In this document: positions 7,035 through 14,710 of the stretch, one piece after another
How positions within the stretch are numbered: position 1 is the stretch's first letter
Layout of the letters: every line of letters starts with the position of its first letter
Assembly: GCA_964595905.1 (NCBI GenBank)
Contig: CAZQSU010000038.1
Location: 1 to 27,783 of the forward strand
Direction of reading: 5' to 3'
Source: JAFDWI01 sp964595905
GTDB lineage: Bacteria; Actinomycetota; Acidimicrobiia; Acidimicrobiales; Iamiaceae
Length of the DNA: 27,783 bases
Notes under the pieces: generated by a model
What the model saw: the letters and a program-made list of their open reading frames with translations, nothing else
Database searches by the model: none
What the model was told of the DNA's origin: nothing
Translations under genes and position numbers: made by a program

Positions 7035-8477
7035 TCAAGCGCGGTCACGGAGCATCCGGGTCACCGCTCCCCCGTCCGCATTGCCGCTGGTGGCCCGCAT
7101 GACCTGGCCGACGAAGAACCCCGTCAGCTTGCCACGGGTCTTGTCGTCGCCGGTGCGGAACCGCTCCCATTCATCGGGGTGCTGCGCGATGACCTCGTCG
7201 AGAGTCGCAGAGAGCGCGTCGTCGGACATCGCCTCGAAGCCGAGCGTGCGGGCGATGTCGGCCGGGCTACCACCCTCGTCGAGCAGCACGGTCAGGACCT
7301 TCTTCGCCTGGGTCGCGGTCAGCTCCCCGGCGACCTCCATGGCGACGAGCGCGGCGACTCCGGCCACGTCGACCGCTGCCGGGTCGACCTCGCCGAGATG
7401 CTGCTCGACATACACCAGCACACGGTCGCCCGGGGCGCCCGTGTCGATCAGCGCGAGCGCGAGGTCATCCGCGCCGCGTTCGACGACGACACCGACCGCG
7501 TGGGCGTGTTCGGCCGTCACACCGGCCGCCTCTGCCAACCGCTCACGACGCTGGGCCGGCAGCAGGGGCAACGACGCCCGGATCTGGTCGATCCACGCTT
7601 CGTCGGGCTCGAGGGGCACCAGGTCGGGTTCGGGGAAATAGCGGTAGTCGTCGGCGTCCTCTTTGACCCGCATCGTCGCGGTCCGCCCGGTCTGTTCGTC
7701 CCACAAGCGGGTCTCCTGGCGGATCGTCTCACCCGCGGCGAGCGCGTCGACCTGCCGACGGGCCTCGTGGTCGACGGCCCGACCGAGCGACCGCAGCGAG
7801 TTCAGGTTCTTGATCTCACACCGGGTGCCGAGGGGTTCGCCGGGACGGTGCACCGACACGTTCGCATCGACCCGCATCGAACCTTCCTCCATGCGGCCGT
7901 CCGACACGCCCGTGGCCACGAGGATCGCCCGCAGTTCCGCCGCGTAGGACCGGGCTTCCTCGGACGATGCGATGTCGGGACGGGACACGATCTCGAGCAG
8001 TGGTACCCCGGCGCGGTTGTAGTCGACGAGCGAGTGGTCGGCACCGGAGATCCGCCCGGACCCGCCGACGTGGGTCGACTTGCCGGTGTCCTCCTCGAGG
8101 TGCGCCCGTTCGATGCCGATCCGCTTGCCCGAGGGCAGCTCCAGCCAGCCGTCGACGTCGATGGGACGGTCGTACTGGGAGATCTGGAAGTCCTTTGGCA
8201 TGTCCGGGTAGAAGTAGTTCTTCCGGGCGAACACCGATGGCTGGACGGTGCAGTTCAGGGCGAGCCCGAGCCGGATCGCCAACTCGACCGCCCGCTTGTT
8301 CAGTACCGGCAGCGAACCCGGCAGCCCGAGGGTGACCGGGTCGATGTTGGTGTTGGGCGCCGCGCCGTACGCGTTGGGCGCGCCGGAGAACATCTTGGTC
8401 GCCGTCGCCAGCTCCGCGTGGACCTCGAGGCCCACGACCATCACGTAGCCGTCGGGAAGGACCTCTTCGTCGCTCAC
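7035..8477 (-). CDS. gatB: Aspartyl/glutamyl-tRNA amidotransferase subunit B
   Basis: GatB, 480 aa, full length. With GatA and GatC it converts Glu-tRNA(Gln) and/or Asp-tRNA(Asn) to the amide form; GatB binds the tRNA and phosphorylates the misacylated amino acid. Seen: MVVGLEVHAELATATKMFS near the N terminus, NYFYPDMPKDFQISQYDRPI, the LEEDTGKSTH region, DYNRAGVPLLEIVS, MRVDANVSV, KNLNSLRSLGRA and DYRYFPEPDLVPL, all GatB hallmarks, and a C-terminal YqeY-like helical domain ending GNADGGAVTRMLRDRA. GTG start at 8477 overlaps the gatA stop codon (GTGA), indicating translational coupling as the last gene of gatC-gatA-gatB. Confidence 0.98.
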   Translation of the reverse strand: MSDEEVLPDGYVMVVGLEVHAELATATKMFSGAPNAYGAAPNTNIDPVTLGLPGSLPVLNKRAVELAIRLGLALNCTVQPSVFARKNYFYPDMPKDFQISQYDRPIDVDGWLELPSGKRIGIERAHLEEDTGKSTHVGGSGRISGADHSLVDYNRAGVPLLEIVSRPDIASSEEARSYAAELRAILVATGVSDGRMEEGSMRVDANVSVHRPGEPLGTRCEIKNLNSLRSLGRAVDHEARRQVDALAAGETIRQETRLWDEQTGRTATMRVKEDADDYRYFPEPDLVPLEPDEAWIDQIRASLPLLPAQRRERLAEAAGVTAEHAHAVGVVVERGADDLALALIDTGAPGDRVLVYVEQHLGEVDPAAVDVAGVAALVAMEVAGELTATQAKKVLTVLLDEGGSPADIARTLGFEAMSDDALSATLDEVIAQHPDEWERFRTGDDKTRGKLTGFFVGQVMRATSGNADGGAVTRMLRDRA

Positions 8478-9919
8478 CGGTCCTGCTCCTCGATGGCCGC
8501 GGCGACCCGGAACATCGGCACCTCGCCGAGTGCGGGGGCGAGGACCTGCACGCCGACGGGGAGACCGTCGTCACCGACGCCGAAGGGCACCGACATGGCC
8601 GGGTGGCCCGCGAGGTTCGACGGGATGGTGCACACGTCGTTCAGGTACATCGCCAGCGGGTCGGTCGTGGCGCCGAGGGCGAACGCGGTGGTCGGCGACG
8701 TCGGGGTGAGCAGCACGTCGAAGTCGGCGTACGCCCGCTCGAACGCCCGACAGATCAGCGTGCGCACCTTGAGCGCCTTGCCGTAGTAGGCGTCGTAGTA
8801 GCCCGCGGAGAGCGCGTACGTGCCCAACATGATGCGGCGCTTGACCTCGGGACCGAACCCGGCCGTGCGGGTGGCGACCATCATCTCCGCGCAGGTCGGG
8901 GCGTCGACCCGCAACCCGTAGCGGACCCCGTCGAAGCGGGCGAGGTTGCTGGACGCCTCGGCCGGTGCGATCAGGTAGTACGCGGAGAGCCCGTAGGCCA
9001 GCTCGGGGATCGCCACTTCTCCCACCTTCGCCCCGGCGGCCGACAACGCCTCCGCAGCGGCGCGGACCCGTGCCGCCACGTCGCCGCTGATGCCGTCGCC
9101 CAACAGATCGGTGACCACGCCGACGCGCAGGCCGTCGACCCCGTCGTCGAGGTGGGTCGAGATCTCGGGCGCCCGGTCGGGAATCGACGTGGAGTCGCGC
9201 TCGTCGTGTCCCGCGATCGTCTCGAGCAGCAACGCCGCATCGGCGACGTCGGCGGCGAACGGGCCGACCTGATCGAGGCTCGAAGCGAACGCGACCAGCC
9301 CGTACCGGCTCACAGCGCCGTACGTGGGCTTCACACCCACCACCCCGCACAGCGCGGCGGGTTGGCGGATCGAGCCGCCGGTGTCGCTGCCCAGCGCGAG
9401 CGGCGCGAGCCCCGCAGCGACCGCCGCGGCACTGCCGCCCGAGGAACCGCCCGGCACCCTGGAGGGGTCGCGGGGGTTGCGGGTCGGTCCGAACGCGGAG
9501 TTCTCACACGACGACCCCATCGCGAACTCGTCCATGTTGGCCTTGCCGATCGGCACCGCTCCCGCGGCACGCAGACGTTCGACGGCGGTCGCGTCGTACG
9601 GAGGCTTCCAACCTTCGAGGATCTTCGACGCGCAGGTCGTCGCGACGCCGCGGGTGCACAGGTTGTCCTTCAGGGCGACCGGCACGCCGGCGAGCGGGCC
9701 GGGGTCGACACCGGCGGCGACCTTTGCGTCGACTGCGGCGGCAGCGGCGAGCGCCTCTTCGGCGGTCACGGTGAGGAACGCGTGCACGGTCCCGTCTCGG
9801 GTCTCGATCCCGTCCAGGTGGGCCTCGGCGACCTCGAGCGCGCTCAGCCGTCCGGCACCCACCGCCTCGGCGATCGCCCGGGCGCCGAGCGGGATCACCG
9901 CGTCGTCCGCGTCGCTCAC
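8474..9919 (-). CDS. gatA: Aspartyl/glutamyl-tRNA amidotransferase subunit A
   Basis: GatA, 481 aa, amidase-signature enzyme that releases ammonia from glutamine for the GatB reaction. The catalytic Ser-cisSer-Lys triad is present: Lys in GVPVALKDNLCTRG, and both serines in the signature region PGGSSGGSAAAVAAGLAPLA followed by GSDTGGSIRQPAALCGVVG. Further family blocks FAMGSSCENSAFGPTRNPRD, YGLVAFASSLDQVGPF and TPTSPTTAF are intact. GTG start at 9919 overlaps the gatC stop by four bases, and its own stop overlaps the gatB start. The start is fixed by coupling and family length. Confidence 0.98.
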   Translation of the reverse strand: MSDADDAVIPLGARAIAEAVGAGRLSALEVAEAHLDGIETRDGTVHAFLTVTAEEALAAAAAVDAKVAAGVDPGPLAGVPVALKDNLCTRGVATTCASKILEGWKPPYDATAVERLRAAGAVPIGKANMDEFAMGSSCENSAFGPTRNPRDPSRVPGGSSGGSAAAVAAGLAPLALGSDTGGSIRQPAALCGVVGVKPTYGAVSRYGLVAFASSLDQVGPFAADVADAALLLETIAGHDERDSTSIPDRAPEISTHLDDGVDGLRVGVVTDLLGDGISGDVAARVRAAAEALSAAGAKVGEVAIPELAYGLSAYYLIAPAEASSNLARFDGVRYGLRVDAPTCAEMMVATRTAGFGPEVKRRIMLGTYALSAGYYDAYYGKALKVRTLICRAFERAYADFDVLLTPTSPTTAFALGATTDPLAMYLNDVCTIPSNLAGHPAMSVPFGVGDDGLPVGVQVLAPALGEVPMFRVAAAIEEQDR

Positions 9920-10161
9920 GGCTCACCTCCCAGGATCGCCGGCACCTCGAAGCGGTCGTCGTCGACCGCGGGGGCGGCCGCGAGGACCTCGTCGCGGTCG
10001 AGCGTGGCCCCGACGACATCGTCACGCCACACGTTGCGCAACGGCAGCGGGTGCGTCGTCGGCTCGACGCCGTCGAGTTCCAGCGTCTCGACGTCCGCGG
10101 CATGGTCGAGCACGGCCGCGAGCTGCCGGGTCATGGTCGTGAGTTCGTCGTCGTCGAGCGC
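9916..10161 (-). CDS. gatC: Aspartyl/glutamyl-tRNA amidotransferase subunit C, 5' end lost in assembly gap
   Basis: GatC, the small belt subunit that stabilises the GatA-GatB complex. 81 residues are visible to the stop codon, starting LDDDELTTMTRQLAAVLDH and continuing LELDGVEPTTHPLPL with the closing RNVWRDDV block, typical of the family. GatC is usually about 95-100 aa, so some 15-20 residues and the start codon must lie inside the N run at 10162-10261. First gene of the gatC-gatA-gatB operon; the operon promoter is also hidden in the gap. Confidence 0.93.
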   Translation of the reverse strand, partial: ALDDDELTTMTRQLAAVLDHAADVETLELDGVEPTTHPLPLRNVWRDDVVGATLDRDEVLAAAPAVDDDRFEVPAILGGEP

Positions 10162-10261
10162 NNNNNNNNNNNNNNNNNNNNNNNNNNNNNNNNNNNNNNN
10201 NNNNNNNNNNNNNNNNNNNNNNNNNNNNNNNNNNNNNNNNNNNNNNNNNNNNNNNNNNNNN
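10162..10261. other. Assembly gap (100 N)
   Basis: Exactly 100 N, the usual placeholder for a gap of unknown length. It removes the gatC start, the gat operon promoter and probably the upstream region of the TetR gene at 10294. The two sides are consistent with one locus but their linkage rests on scaffolding. Confidence 0.99.
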
Positions 10262-10293
10262 GGCATTGACCGCCAGGTCAGGGATTCGACAAG

Positions 10294-10971
10294 ATGGCGG
10301 CCGCGATGACCGATCAGCGACACCTCACCGCCCAGGGCCACAAGCGCAAGGCGCAACTTCTCGAGTGCGCCGCGCAACTGTTCGCCGAACACGGCTACGC
10401 CGAGACCCGGGTCGCGGACATCGTGCAGGCGGCCGGCGTCGCCAAGGGGCTCTTCTACTGGTACTTCGAGAACAAGGCGGCCCTGTTCACCGAACTGGTG
10501 GTGGAGAACCGCGAACGCCTGCGCCGCGCCCAGTACACGGCGATCGACCCGAACGCCACCCCGCTCCGCCAGATCCGACAGGGCACCGAGGCGTCGCTGC
10601 TCTACATGGCGGAACGCGCGCCGTTCTTCGCCCTGTTGGAGGTCGAGAACGTCAACCGCGCCTTCGCCGACGTGCTGCGGGTCGGCACCGACATCCACAC
10701 CGCCGACACCCGTCGACTCATCACCACCGGCATCGAACGCGGTGCCATCCGCGACGACGACCCCGAGCTGTTGGCTCTCGGCGTGGTCGGCGCCGTCGGC
10801 TACTACGGGCATTTCCACCGCACCGGCCGCACGACGATGCCGATCCACGAACTCGCCGGATTCGTCGGTCGGTTCGTGGTGTGCTCCCTCGCCGCCGACG
10901 AGGAGATCGCTCGTGAGGTGCTCGAAGGAGCGCCACGTTCGGGCCCCGCGGCCGCTGGATCCCTTCGCTAG
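10294..10971 (+). CDS. TetR-family transcriptional regulator
   Basis: 225 aa from the ATG at 10294; ATG at 10306 is an equally good start and neither has a strong ribosome binding site. N-terminal TetR helix-turn-helix: KAQLLECAAQLFAEHGYAET, RVADIVQAAGVAKGLFYWYF and ENKAALFTELV. The C-terminal domain carries aromatic/acidic blocks (APFFALLEVENVNRAFADVL) and a Gly-Tyr-rich helix (VVGAVGYYGHFHRTGR), suggesting a hydrophobic ligand pocket, which is inference. Divergent from gatC across the assembly gap and followed 95 bases later by an SCP-2-like gene with its own promoter candidate. The target is unknown; its own flank and the SCP-2 gene are the first candidates. Confidence 0.9.
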   Translation: MAAAMTDQRHLTAQGHKRKAQLLECAAQLFAEHGYAETRVADIVQAAGVAKGLFYWYFENKAALFTELVVENRERLRRAQYTAIDPNATPLRQIRQGTEASLLYMAERAPFFALLEVENVNRAFADVLRVGTDIHTADTRRLITTGIERGAIRDDDPELLALGVVGAVGYYGHFHRTGRTTMPIHELAGFVGRFVVCSLAADEEIAREVLEGAPRSGPAAAGSLR

Positions 10972-10974
10972 TCT
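10969..10974 (+). promoter_or_regulatory. Candidate -10 element (TAGTCT) for the SCP-2 gene
   Basis: TAGTCT fits TANNNT and overlaps the TAG stop codon of the TetR gene. The predicted start near 10981 would give an 86-base leader ending in GGAGG. No clear -35. Confidence 0.3.
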
Positions 10975-11066
10975 CTGATCGCCCGGCGACCGCCGAACTG
11001 CTCGGCGAACCGCTCGGGACGACCCAGAAACCCGCGCTGCGGGACAGCCAATGGAGGACCATCGAC

Positions 11067-11471
11067 GTGCCTCAGTTTCTTTCCGACGAGTGGGTGGCGG
11101 CGGCACGGGACATCTACGCCGCGAATGCCCCGGAGACGCCGCCGGCAACGACCCAGGACGTGCAGATCAACCTGGTCGTCAGGGAGGCGCCGTTCGGAGA
11201 CGGGACCGTCCATGCGCACCTGGACACGACCGGTGCCGAGCCCGAAATCGATCTCGGCCACATCGACGGTGCTCCCACCACGATCACGACGGACTACGCC
11301 ACGGCGAAGTCGGTCTTCGTGGAGCAGGATCAGCAGGCGGCGATGCAGGCGTTCATGGGTGGCCGGATCCAGATCACCGGCGACATGACCAAGATCATGA
11401 TGATGATGCAGACCGCCCCCGACCCGTCCGCCATCGCCATCGCCGACGAGATCAAGGCCATCACCGACTGA
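11067..11471 (+). CDS. SCP-2-like sterol/lipid-binding domain protein
   Basis: 134-aa single-domain cytosolic protein matching the SCP2 fold pattern: an N-terminal helix LSDEWVAAARDIYAAN, beta strands QINLVVREAPFGDGTVHAHL and PEIDLGHI, TTDYATAKSVFVEQDQQAAM, and the family-typical C-terminal block AFMGGRIQITGDMTKIMMMM, which lines the lipid tunnel. Members bind fatty acyl chains, sterols or CoA esters; the natural ligand here is unknown. GTG at 11067 is supported by GGAGG at 11053-11057. Tail-to-tail with the PASTA kinase (21 bases between stop codons). Family call is from motif recognition only. Confidence 0.85.
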   Translation: MPQFLSDEWVAAARDIYAANAPETPPATTQDVQINLVVREAPFGDGTVHAHLDTTGAEPEIDLGHIDGAPTTITTDYATAKSVFVEQDQQAAMQAFMGGRIQITGDMTKIMMMMQTAPDPSAIAIADEIKAITD

Positions 11472-11478
11472 CGTGACG

Positions 11479-11498
11479 CCGGTGGCCCGGGTCACCGG
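11479..11498. terminator. Hairpin between convergent SCP-2 and kinase genes
   Basis: CCGGTG (11479-11484) pairs perfectly with CACCGG (11493-11498) around an 8-base loop, overlapping the kinase stop codon at 11492-11494. Suits a shared terminator for the two convergent genes; no T-run. Confidence 0.4.
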
Positions 11499-13651
11499 AC
11501 GACGATGTTCACCGGACTTCCCTTGGCGACCATGGTGCCGGCGGGCGGATCGAACGCCACGGGGGTACCCGACAACCTGCCCGAGCCGCTCAGGTTGTTC
11601 GCGACCAGGCCGGCTCGTTGGAGTCTCGTGATCGCCTCGGCGACCGTGGACACGCCGTCCAGGCTCGGCACGGCCACCAGGAGCCCGTCGGAGACCACGA
11701 CGGTCACCGTCGATCCGCGCGGTGCCGACGTTCCCGGCGCCGGGTCGAGACCGATCAGTCCGCCCTTGTCGACGCGGGTGTCGAGCCTGGTCGTGACCTT
11801 CGGGACCAGGCCGACGTCACGGAGCGCGGCTTCGGCCTGGTCGGGCGACATCCCCGAGACGTCCGGCACGATCCTGGGCTTCGGACCCTTCGACACCACG
11901 ACCGACACCCGAGCACCCTTCTCGAGTTTCGTCCCGATCGCCGGGTCGGTCGCGATGACCCGACCGGCGTCGACGTCCTCGGAGTACTGCTCACCAGGGG
12001 TTCCCACCACCAGGCCGAGTCCGGAGAGCTTCGAGTTCGCGTCGGCCTCGCTCGCGCCGGCCAGCCCGGCGGGAATCGTGACCAGGGTCTGACCGTCGGA
12101 CACCGTCAGGGTCACCTCGTCTCCTTCGGCGACCCGCTCGCCCGCGGCCGGGTCCACGCCGAGTACCCGCCCGGCGGTCGTGCCGTCGCGTCGGACGTGC
12201 CGGGTCACCACGTCGAAACCGAGCGCCTCGAGCCGCTGCTGGGCGGCCTTCACGTGCAACCCGTCGACCGACGGCACGGCGTGCGTGGGGGTGCGTTGCG
12301 CCTGCCAGACCAGGTATGCCACGGCGCCACCGCCCACCACGATCACGACCGCGAGCACCGCCCAGGCCACGCGCCATCGCCGGTGGTTGCGTCGGGCTCG
12401 GCGTGCCTGGTCCGCGTCGGGACCGTCCTCGGGATCGACCGGGGTGGCCGACGACGCGACGATCCCGTCGTCGGCGGCCTCGGCGATGGCGACGTCGGTG
12501 GGAGTCGGACGCGCCCCGACCGTGGAAGACCGCGCCTCGGACGCGGTTCCGACCTCCACCAGCGGGTCACTCCGATCACCGGTCGACGGGGCGGCCGGCG
12601 ACGCCGGCCCCGGCGTCGCGGTGCTCCGTCCTCTCGATGCCGCGATGGCGGCTGCTGCGCCCGCCGCGCCCGCGCCGTCCGGGTCGTCGCCCACGGGATC
12701 GTCGTGGCGGCCGTGCTCCCAGCCCGGGCCCACGACCAGGGTGATGTCGTCTCCGGGAGCGGCCTCGTCGGGGTCGACTCCGGCGCGGTGCGGTTCGTCG
12801 ATCAGCGGGAGCGGTTCGGGGTGGTCGAACGCGTCGGCGACCGCCATGAGGGCGGTCACGAGCCCGGCGGCGTCCAGTCGGGCGGCCGGGTCGACGGTCG
12901 TGGCGCGGCTCAACGGTCCGGTCAGTGCGTCGAGGGCGTCCGGGATCTCCGGCGCGCGCTCGAGGCGGGCCATCAGGGTCGCGAGCGGCGTGTCGGTGAG
13001 GAACGGCAAGCGTCCGGTCACCGCCTCGATCACGATCAGCGCGAGCGCGTACACGTCCGCGCGGCCGTCGATGTTGCCGCCCCGGGCCTGTTCGGGCGAG
13101 GCGTACCGTCCGGCGACGAGTTGGGCGCCCATCGGTTGGGTGGAGGCGGCCTCGGCGTACGCACGAGCCAGACCGAAGTCGGTGATCTTCACCCGGCCGT
13201 CGTCGGCGAACAACAGGTTCGCCGGATGCAGGTCACGGTGGACGACACCGCGCTCGTGGGCGTAGGCGAGCGCCCGGGCCGTGGCGAGAGCGACCTGGAG
13301 GGCCTGCGAAGGGGTGAGGGTGACGCCGCGATCGACCATGCGCCGCAGGCCGGCTCTCGGCAGGTACTCACCCACCACGAAGGGCGCGTCGTCGACTCCC
13401 CAGTCGTGGATCATCGCGATGTGCGGATGGCGCAGCGCCGATGCGCCGGCCATCTCGGCCCGGAACCGGGTGACGAACCCGGCCTCGTCGGCCAACGACG
13501 CGGCGAGGAGTTTCACGGCGACGCGGCGACGGAGCCGGACGTCGTCGGCCAGATAGACCGTGCCGGATGGGCCGATGCCGATCGTCGCGATCAGGCGGTA
13601 CCGGTTGTCGACGACCAGCCCGATGGCGTCATGGGACGCAGAAGGGGACAC
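11492..13651 (-). CDS. PASTA-domain Ser/Thr protein kinase (PknB-like)
   Basis: 719 aa from GTG 13651. Kinase domain at about 18-275: Gly loop GIGPSGTV (Gly25, 27, 30), Lys47 in VAVK, helix-C Glu66, HRD 138-140, Asn145, Asp158 of DFG, SPEQ 185-188. An acidic/Ala/Pro linker follows, then one TM (about 426-450, VLAVVIVVGGGAVAYLVW) and four extracellular PASTA repeats of about 65 aa to the C terminus. PASTA kinases sense peptidoglycan fragments or lipid II and phosphorylate division and wall proteins. Odd: the catalytic-loop Lys of HRDLKPxN is His142, and the P+1 Thr of the GTxxYxSPE motif is Ala180 (VAGRYASPE). These two positions normally contact each other, so activity may be altered. The open frame upstream to 14182 overlaps a divergent gene and is rejected. 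Not next to pbpA, rodA or FHA genes here. Confidence 0.93.
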   Translation of the reverse strand: MSPSASHDAIGLVVDNRYRLIATIGIGPSGTVYLADDVRLRRRVAVKLLAASLADEAGFVTRFRAEMAGASALRHPHIAMIHDWGVDDAPFVVGEYLPRAGLRRMVDRGVTLTPSQALQVALATARALAYAHERGVVHRDLHPANLLFADDGRVKITDFGLARAYAEAASTQPMGAQLVAGRYASPEQARGGNIDGRADVYALALIVIEAVTGRLPFLTDTPLATLMARLERAPEIPDALDALTGPLSRATTVDPAARLDAAGLVTALMAVADAFDHPEPLPLIDEPHRAGVDPDEAAPGDDITLVVGPGWEHGRHDDPVGDDPDGAGAAGAAAAIAASRGRSTATPGPASPAAPSTGDRSDPLVEVGTASEARSSTVGARPTPTDVAIAEAADDGIVASSATPVDPEDGPDADQARRARRNHRRWRVAWAVLAVVIVVGGGAVAYLVWQAQRTPTHAVPSVDGLHVKAAQQRLEALGFDVVTRHVRRDGTTAGRVLGVDPAAGERVAEGDEVTLTVSDGQTLVTIPAGLAGASEADANSKLSGLGLVVGTPGEQYSEDVDAGRVIATDPAIGTKLEKGARVSVVVSKGPKPRIVPDVSGMSPDQAEAALRDVGLVPKVTTRLDTRVDKGGLIGLDPAPGTSAPRGSTVTVVVSDGLLVAVPSLDGVSTVAEAITRLQRAGLVANNLSGSGRLSGTPVAFDPPAGTMVAKGSPVNIVVR

Positions 13652-13661
13652 TGACCAACCG

Positions 13662-13667
13662 AGAGTA
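13662..13667 (-). promoter_or_regulatory. Candidate leaderless promoter -10 (TACTCT) for the kinase
   Basis: TACTCT fits TANNNT and ends 10 bases before the GTG at 13651, where no ribosome binding site is seen, so the transcript would begin within a few bases of the start codon. Confidence 0.4.
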
Positions 13668-13747
13668 CCGGCGCCGACCCCGGCGACGACGGATACCGAC
13701 GCCCTTGGGAACGACGCCGAGACCCGGTGCACAATGGGGTGACGACC

Positions 13748-14260
13748 ATGTCCGAGGATCTCGCTGCCGCACTCGAAGCCCACCCGCGCCCGCCCGACCC
13801 CTGGCGGTGGCCTCGCCGGTTGCTGATGGCCTGCGCGCTCGGCGCCGCGATCGCCTTTCTGGTCGTGACCTTGCAGAAATCGCCCGAATCGGCAAGTCGA
13901 CCCGGCGCGGTGACCGACCCGGCCGTGGTGCGCTCGGTTCCCGAACCGGGGGCGCACGTCTTGCGTCAGACGTCGGTCGGGGTCGAGTTGTTGCCGGGCT
14001 ACGACGGCGAGCTCACGATCGACGGTGTCTCGATTCCCGAGGATCAGTTGGACGGCGCGATCGCACCCGGGAATCCGTCGTACGACCCCGAACTCGGCAT
14101 CCGCCCCAACAACCGCAACCACGTGTTCTTCACGCCCGGTCCCGACAAGGCCATCGACCGGTACCGCACCGGTGAGGTCCACGTGACCGCACGCTTCTGG
14201 AACATCGCCGACGGCAGATCGGCTTCGCGGACGGTCTCATGGGCGTTCTTCGTGAACTGA
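13748..14260 (+). CDS. Single-pass membrane protein with extracytoplasmic domain, unknown function
   Basis: 170 aa. Short cytoplasmic N terminus (MSEDLAAALEAHPRPPDPWR), one TM at about 26-43 (LLMACALGAAIAFLVVTL), then a soluble extracytoplasmic domain: PEPGAHVLRQTSVGVELLPG, YDGELTIDGVSIPEDQLDGA, GIRPNNRNHVFFTPGPDKAI and a beta-rich end GEVHVTARFWNIADGR, SRTVSWAFFVN. The alternation looks like a beta-sandwich (Ig/CopC-like), but I do not recognise a family. ATG at 13748 is preferred to the in-frame GTG at 13727 because GGGGTGA sits just upstream. Divergent from the PASTA kinase with 96 bases between starts, and followed after 15 bases by another membrane gene in the same direction, so the pair may form an operon. 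Confidence 0.8.
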   Translation: MSEDLAAALEAHPRPPDPWRWPRRLLMACALGAAIAFLVVTLQKSPESASRPGAVTDPAVVRSVPEPGAHVLRQTSVGVELLPGYDGELTIDGVSIPEDQLDGAIAPGNPSYDPELGIRPNNRNHVFFTPGPDKAIDRYRTGEVHVTARFWNIADGRSASRTVSWAFFVN

Positions 14261-14261
14261 G

Positions 14262-14267
14262 TAGGCT
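14262..14267 (+). promoter_or_regulatory. Candidate leaderless promoter -10 (TAGGCT)
   Basis: TAGGCT ends 8 bases before the ATG at 14276 and just after the stop codon of the preceding gene. No ribosome binding site is visible, so the downstream gene could be made from a leaderless mRNA even if it is also co-transcribed. Confidence 0.4.
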
Positions 14268-14275
14268 GCGATCCC

Positions 14276-14710
14276 ATGGCGAGTTCCAAGGCGTGGTCGG
14301 AGCGTTCGGGAGCAGAACGCCGACGGACCTTCGGACGATTCGCGGCGTTGTACGCCACGCTCGCCGTCTTCGCCCTCGCGATCGGTTGGATCCCGGTCGG
14401 CATCTTCTTCGCCATCGGTGCGCTTGCGCTCGCCATCGGCTGGTGGACGACGGACACGTCGGCAGATGAGCGCACCGGCCGTCATGAGAAGCCGGACTGG
14501 CTCCTGGCCATGGACGACCCCGACGCGCCGGATCGGTCACTTCCCGAATACGACACGAAGCGTCGGACCCCTCCCGAGTCGTCTCCGTCGCCGTTCGACC
14601 GTCCCCGGGAGTCGGATCGGCCGCCGGCGAACGGCGCCGGGACCGAACCCGACGACACGCTCACTCCGCCGAATCCGCCTCCGGAAGCTCCCCCGTCTCC
14701 AGGAGTCTGA
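14276..14710 (+). CDS. Small two-TM membrane protein with Pro-rich cytoplasmic tail, unknown function
   Basis: 144 aa. N-terminal basic stretch SSKAWSERSGAERRRTFGR, then a helical hairpin of two TM segments at about 24-40 (LYATLAVFALAIGW) and 43-60 (GIFFAIGALALAIGWW), then a hydrophilic tail rich in Pro, Asp, Arg and Ser (PPESSPSPFDRPRESDRPP, PPNPPPEAPPSPGV). No family is recognised; it could be an accessory to signalling or envelope proteins encoded beside it, which is speculation. Its last 50 bases overlap the 3' end of ligA tail to tail, so the Pro-rich end is encoded opposite the ligase C terminus. Confidence is limited by that overlap, but the TM hairpin and in-frame start argue for a real gene. 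Confidence 0.7.
   Translation: MASSKAWSERSGAERRRTFGRFAALYATLAVFALAIGWIPVGIFFAIGALALAIGWWTTDTSADERTGRHEKPDWLLAMDDPDAPDRSLPEYDTKRRTPPESSPSPFDRPRESDRPPANGAGTEPDDTLTPPNPPPEAPPSPGV

Noticed and set aside
9916..11148. 410-residue minus-strand frame reading through the N run
   Set aside because: It joins gatC to the antisense of the TetR and SCP-2 genes across unknown bases; only the part to 10161 is real gatC.
10294..11471. TetR and SCP-2 genes as a dedicated regulatory pair
   Set aside because: They are adjacent in the same direction, but the SCP-2 gene has its own promoter candidate and ribosome binding site and no palindrome lies between them, so a functional link cannot be supported.
11618..13654. 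678-residue plus-strand open frame
   Set aside because: Fully antisense to the PASTA kinase gene; Arg/Gly/Val/Asp-rich composition, no ribosome binding site and no recognisable domain.
13652..14182. Longer start for the PASTA kinase (896 residues)
   Set aside because: The extra 177 residues have no family match and lie opposite the membrane protein at 13748; the Gly loop begins 24 residues after the GTG at 13651, normal for this family.
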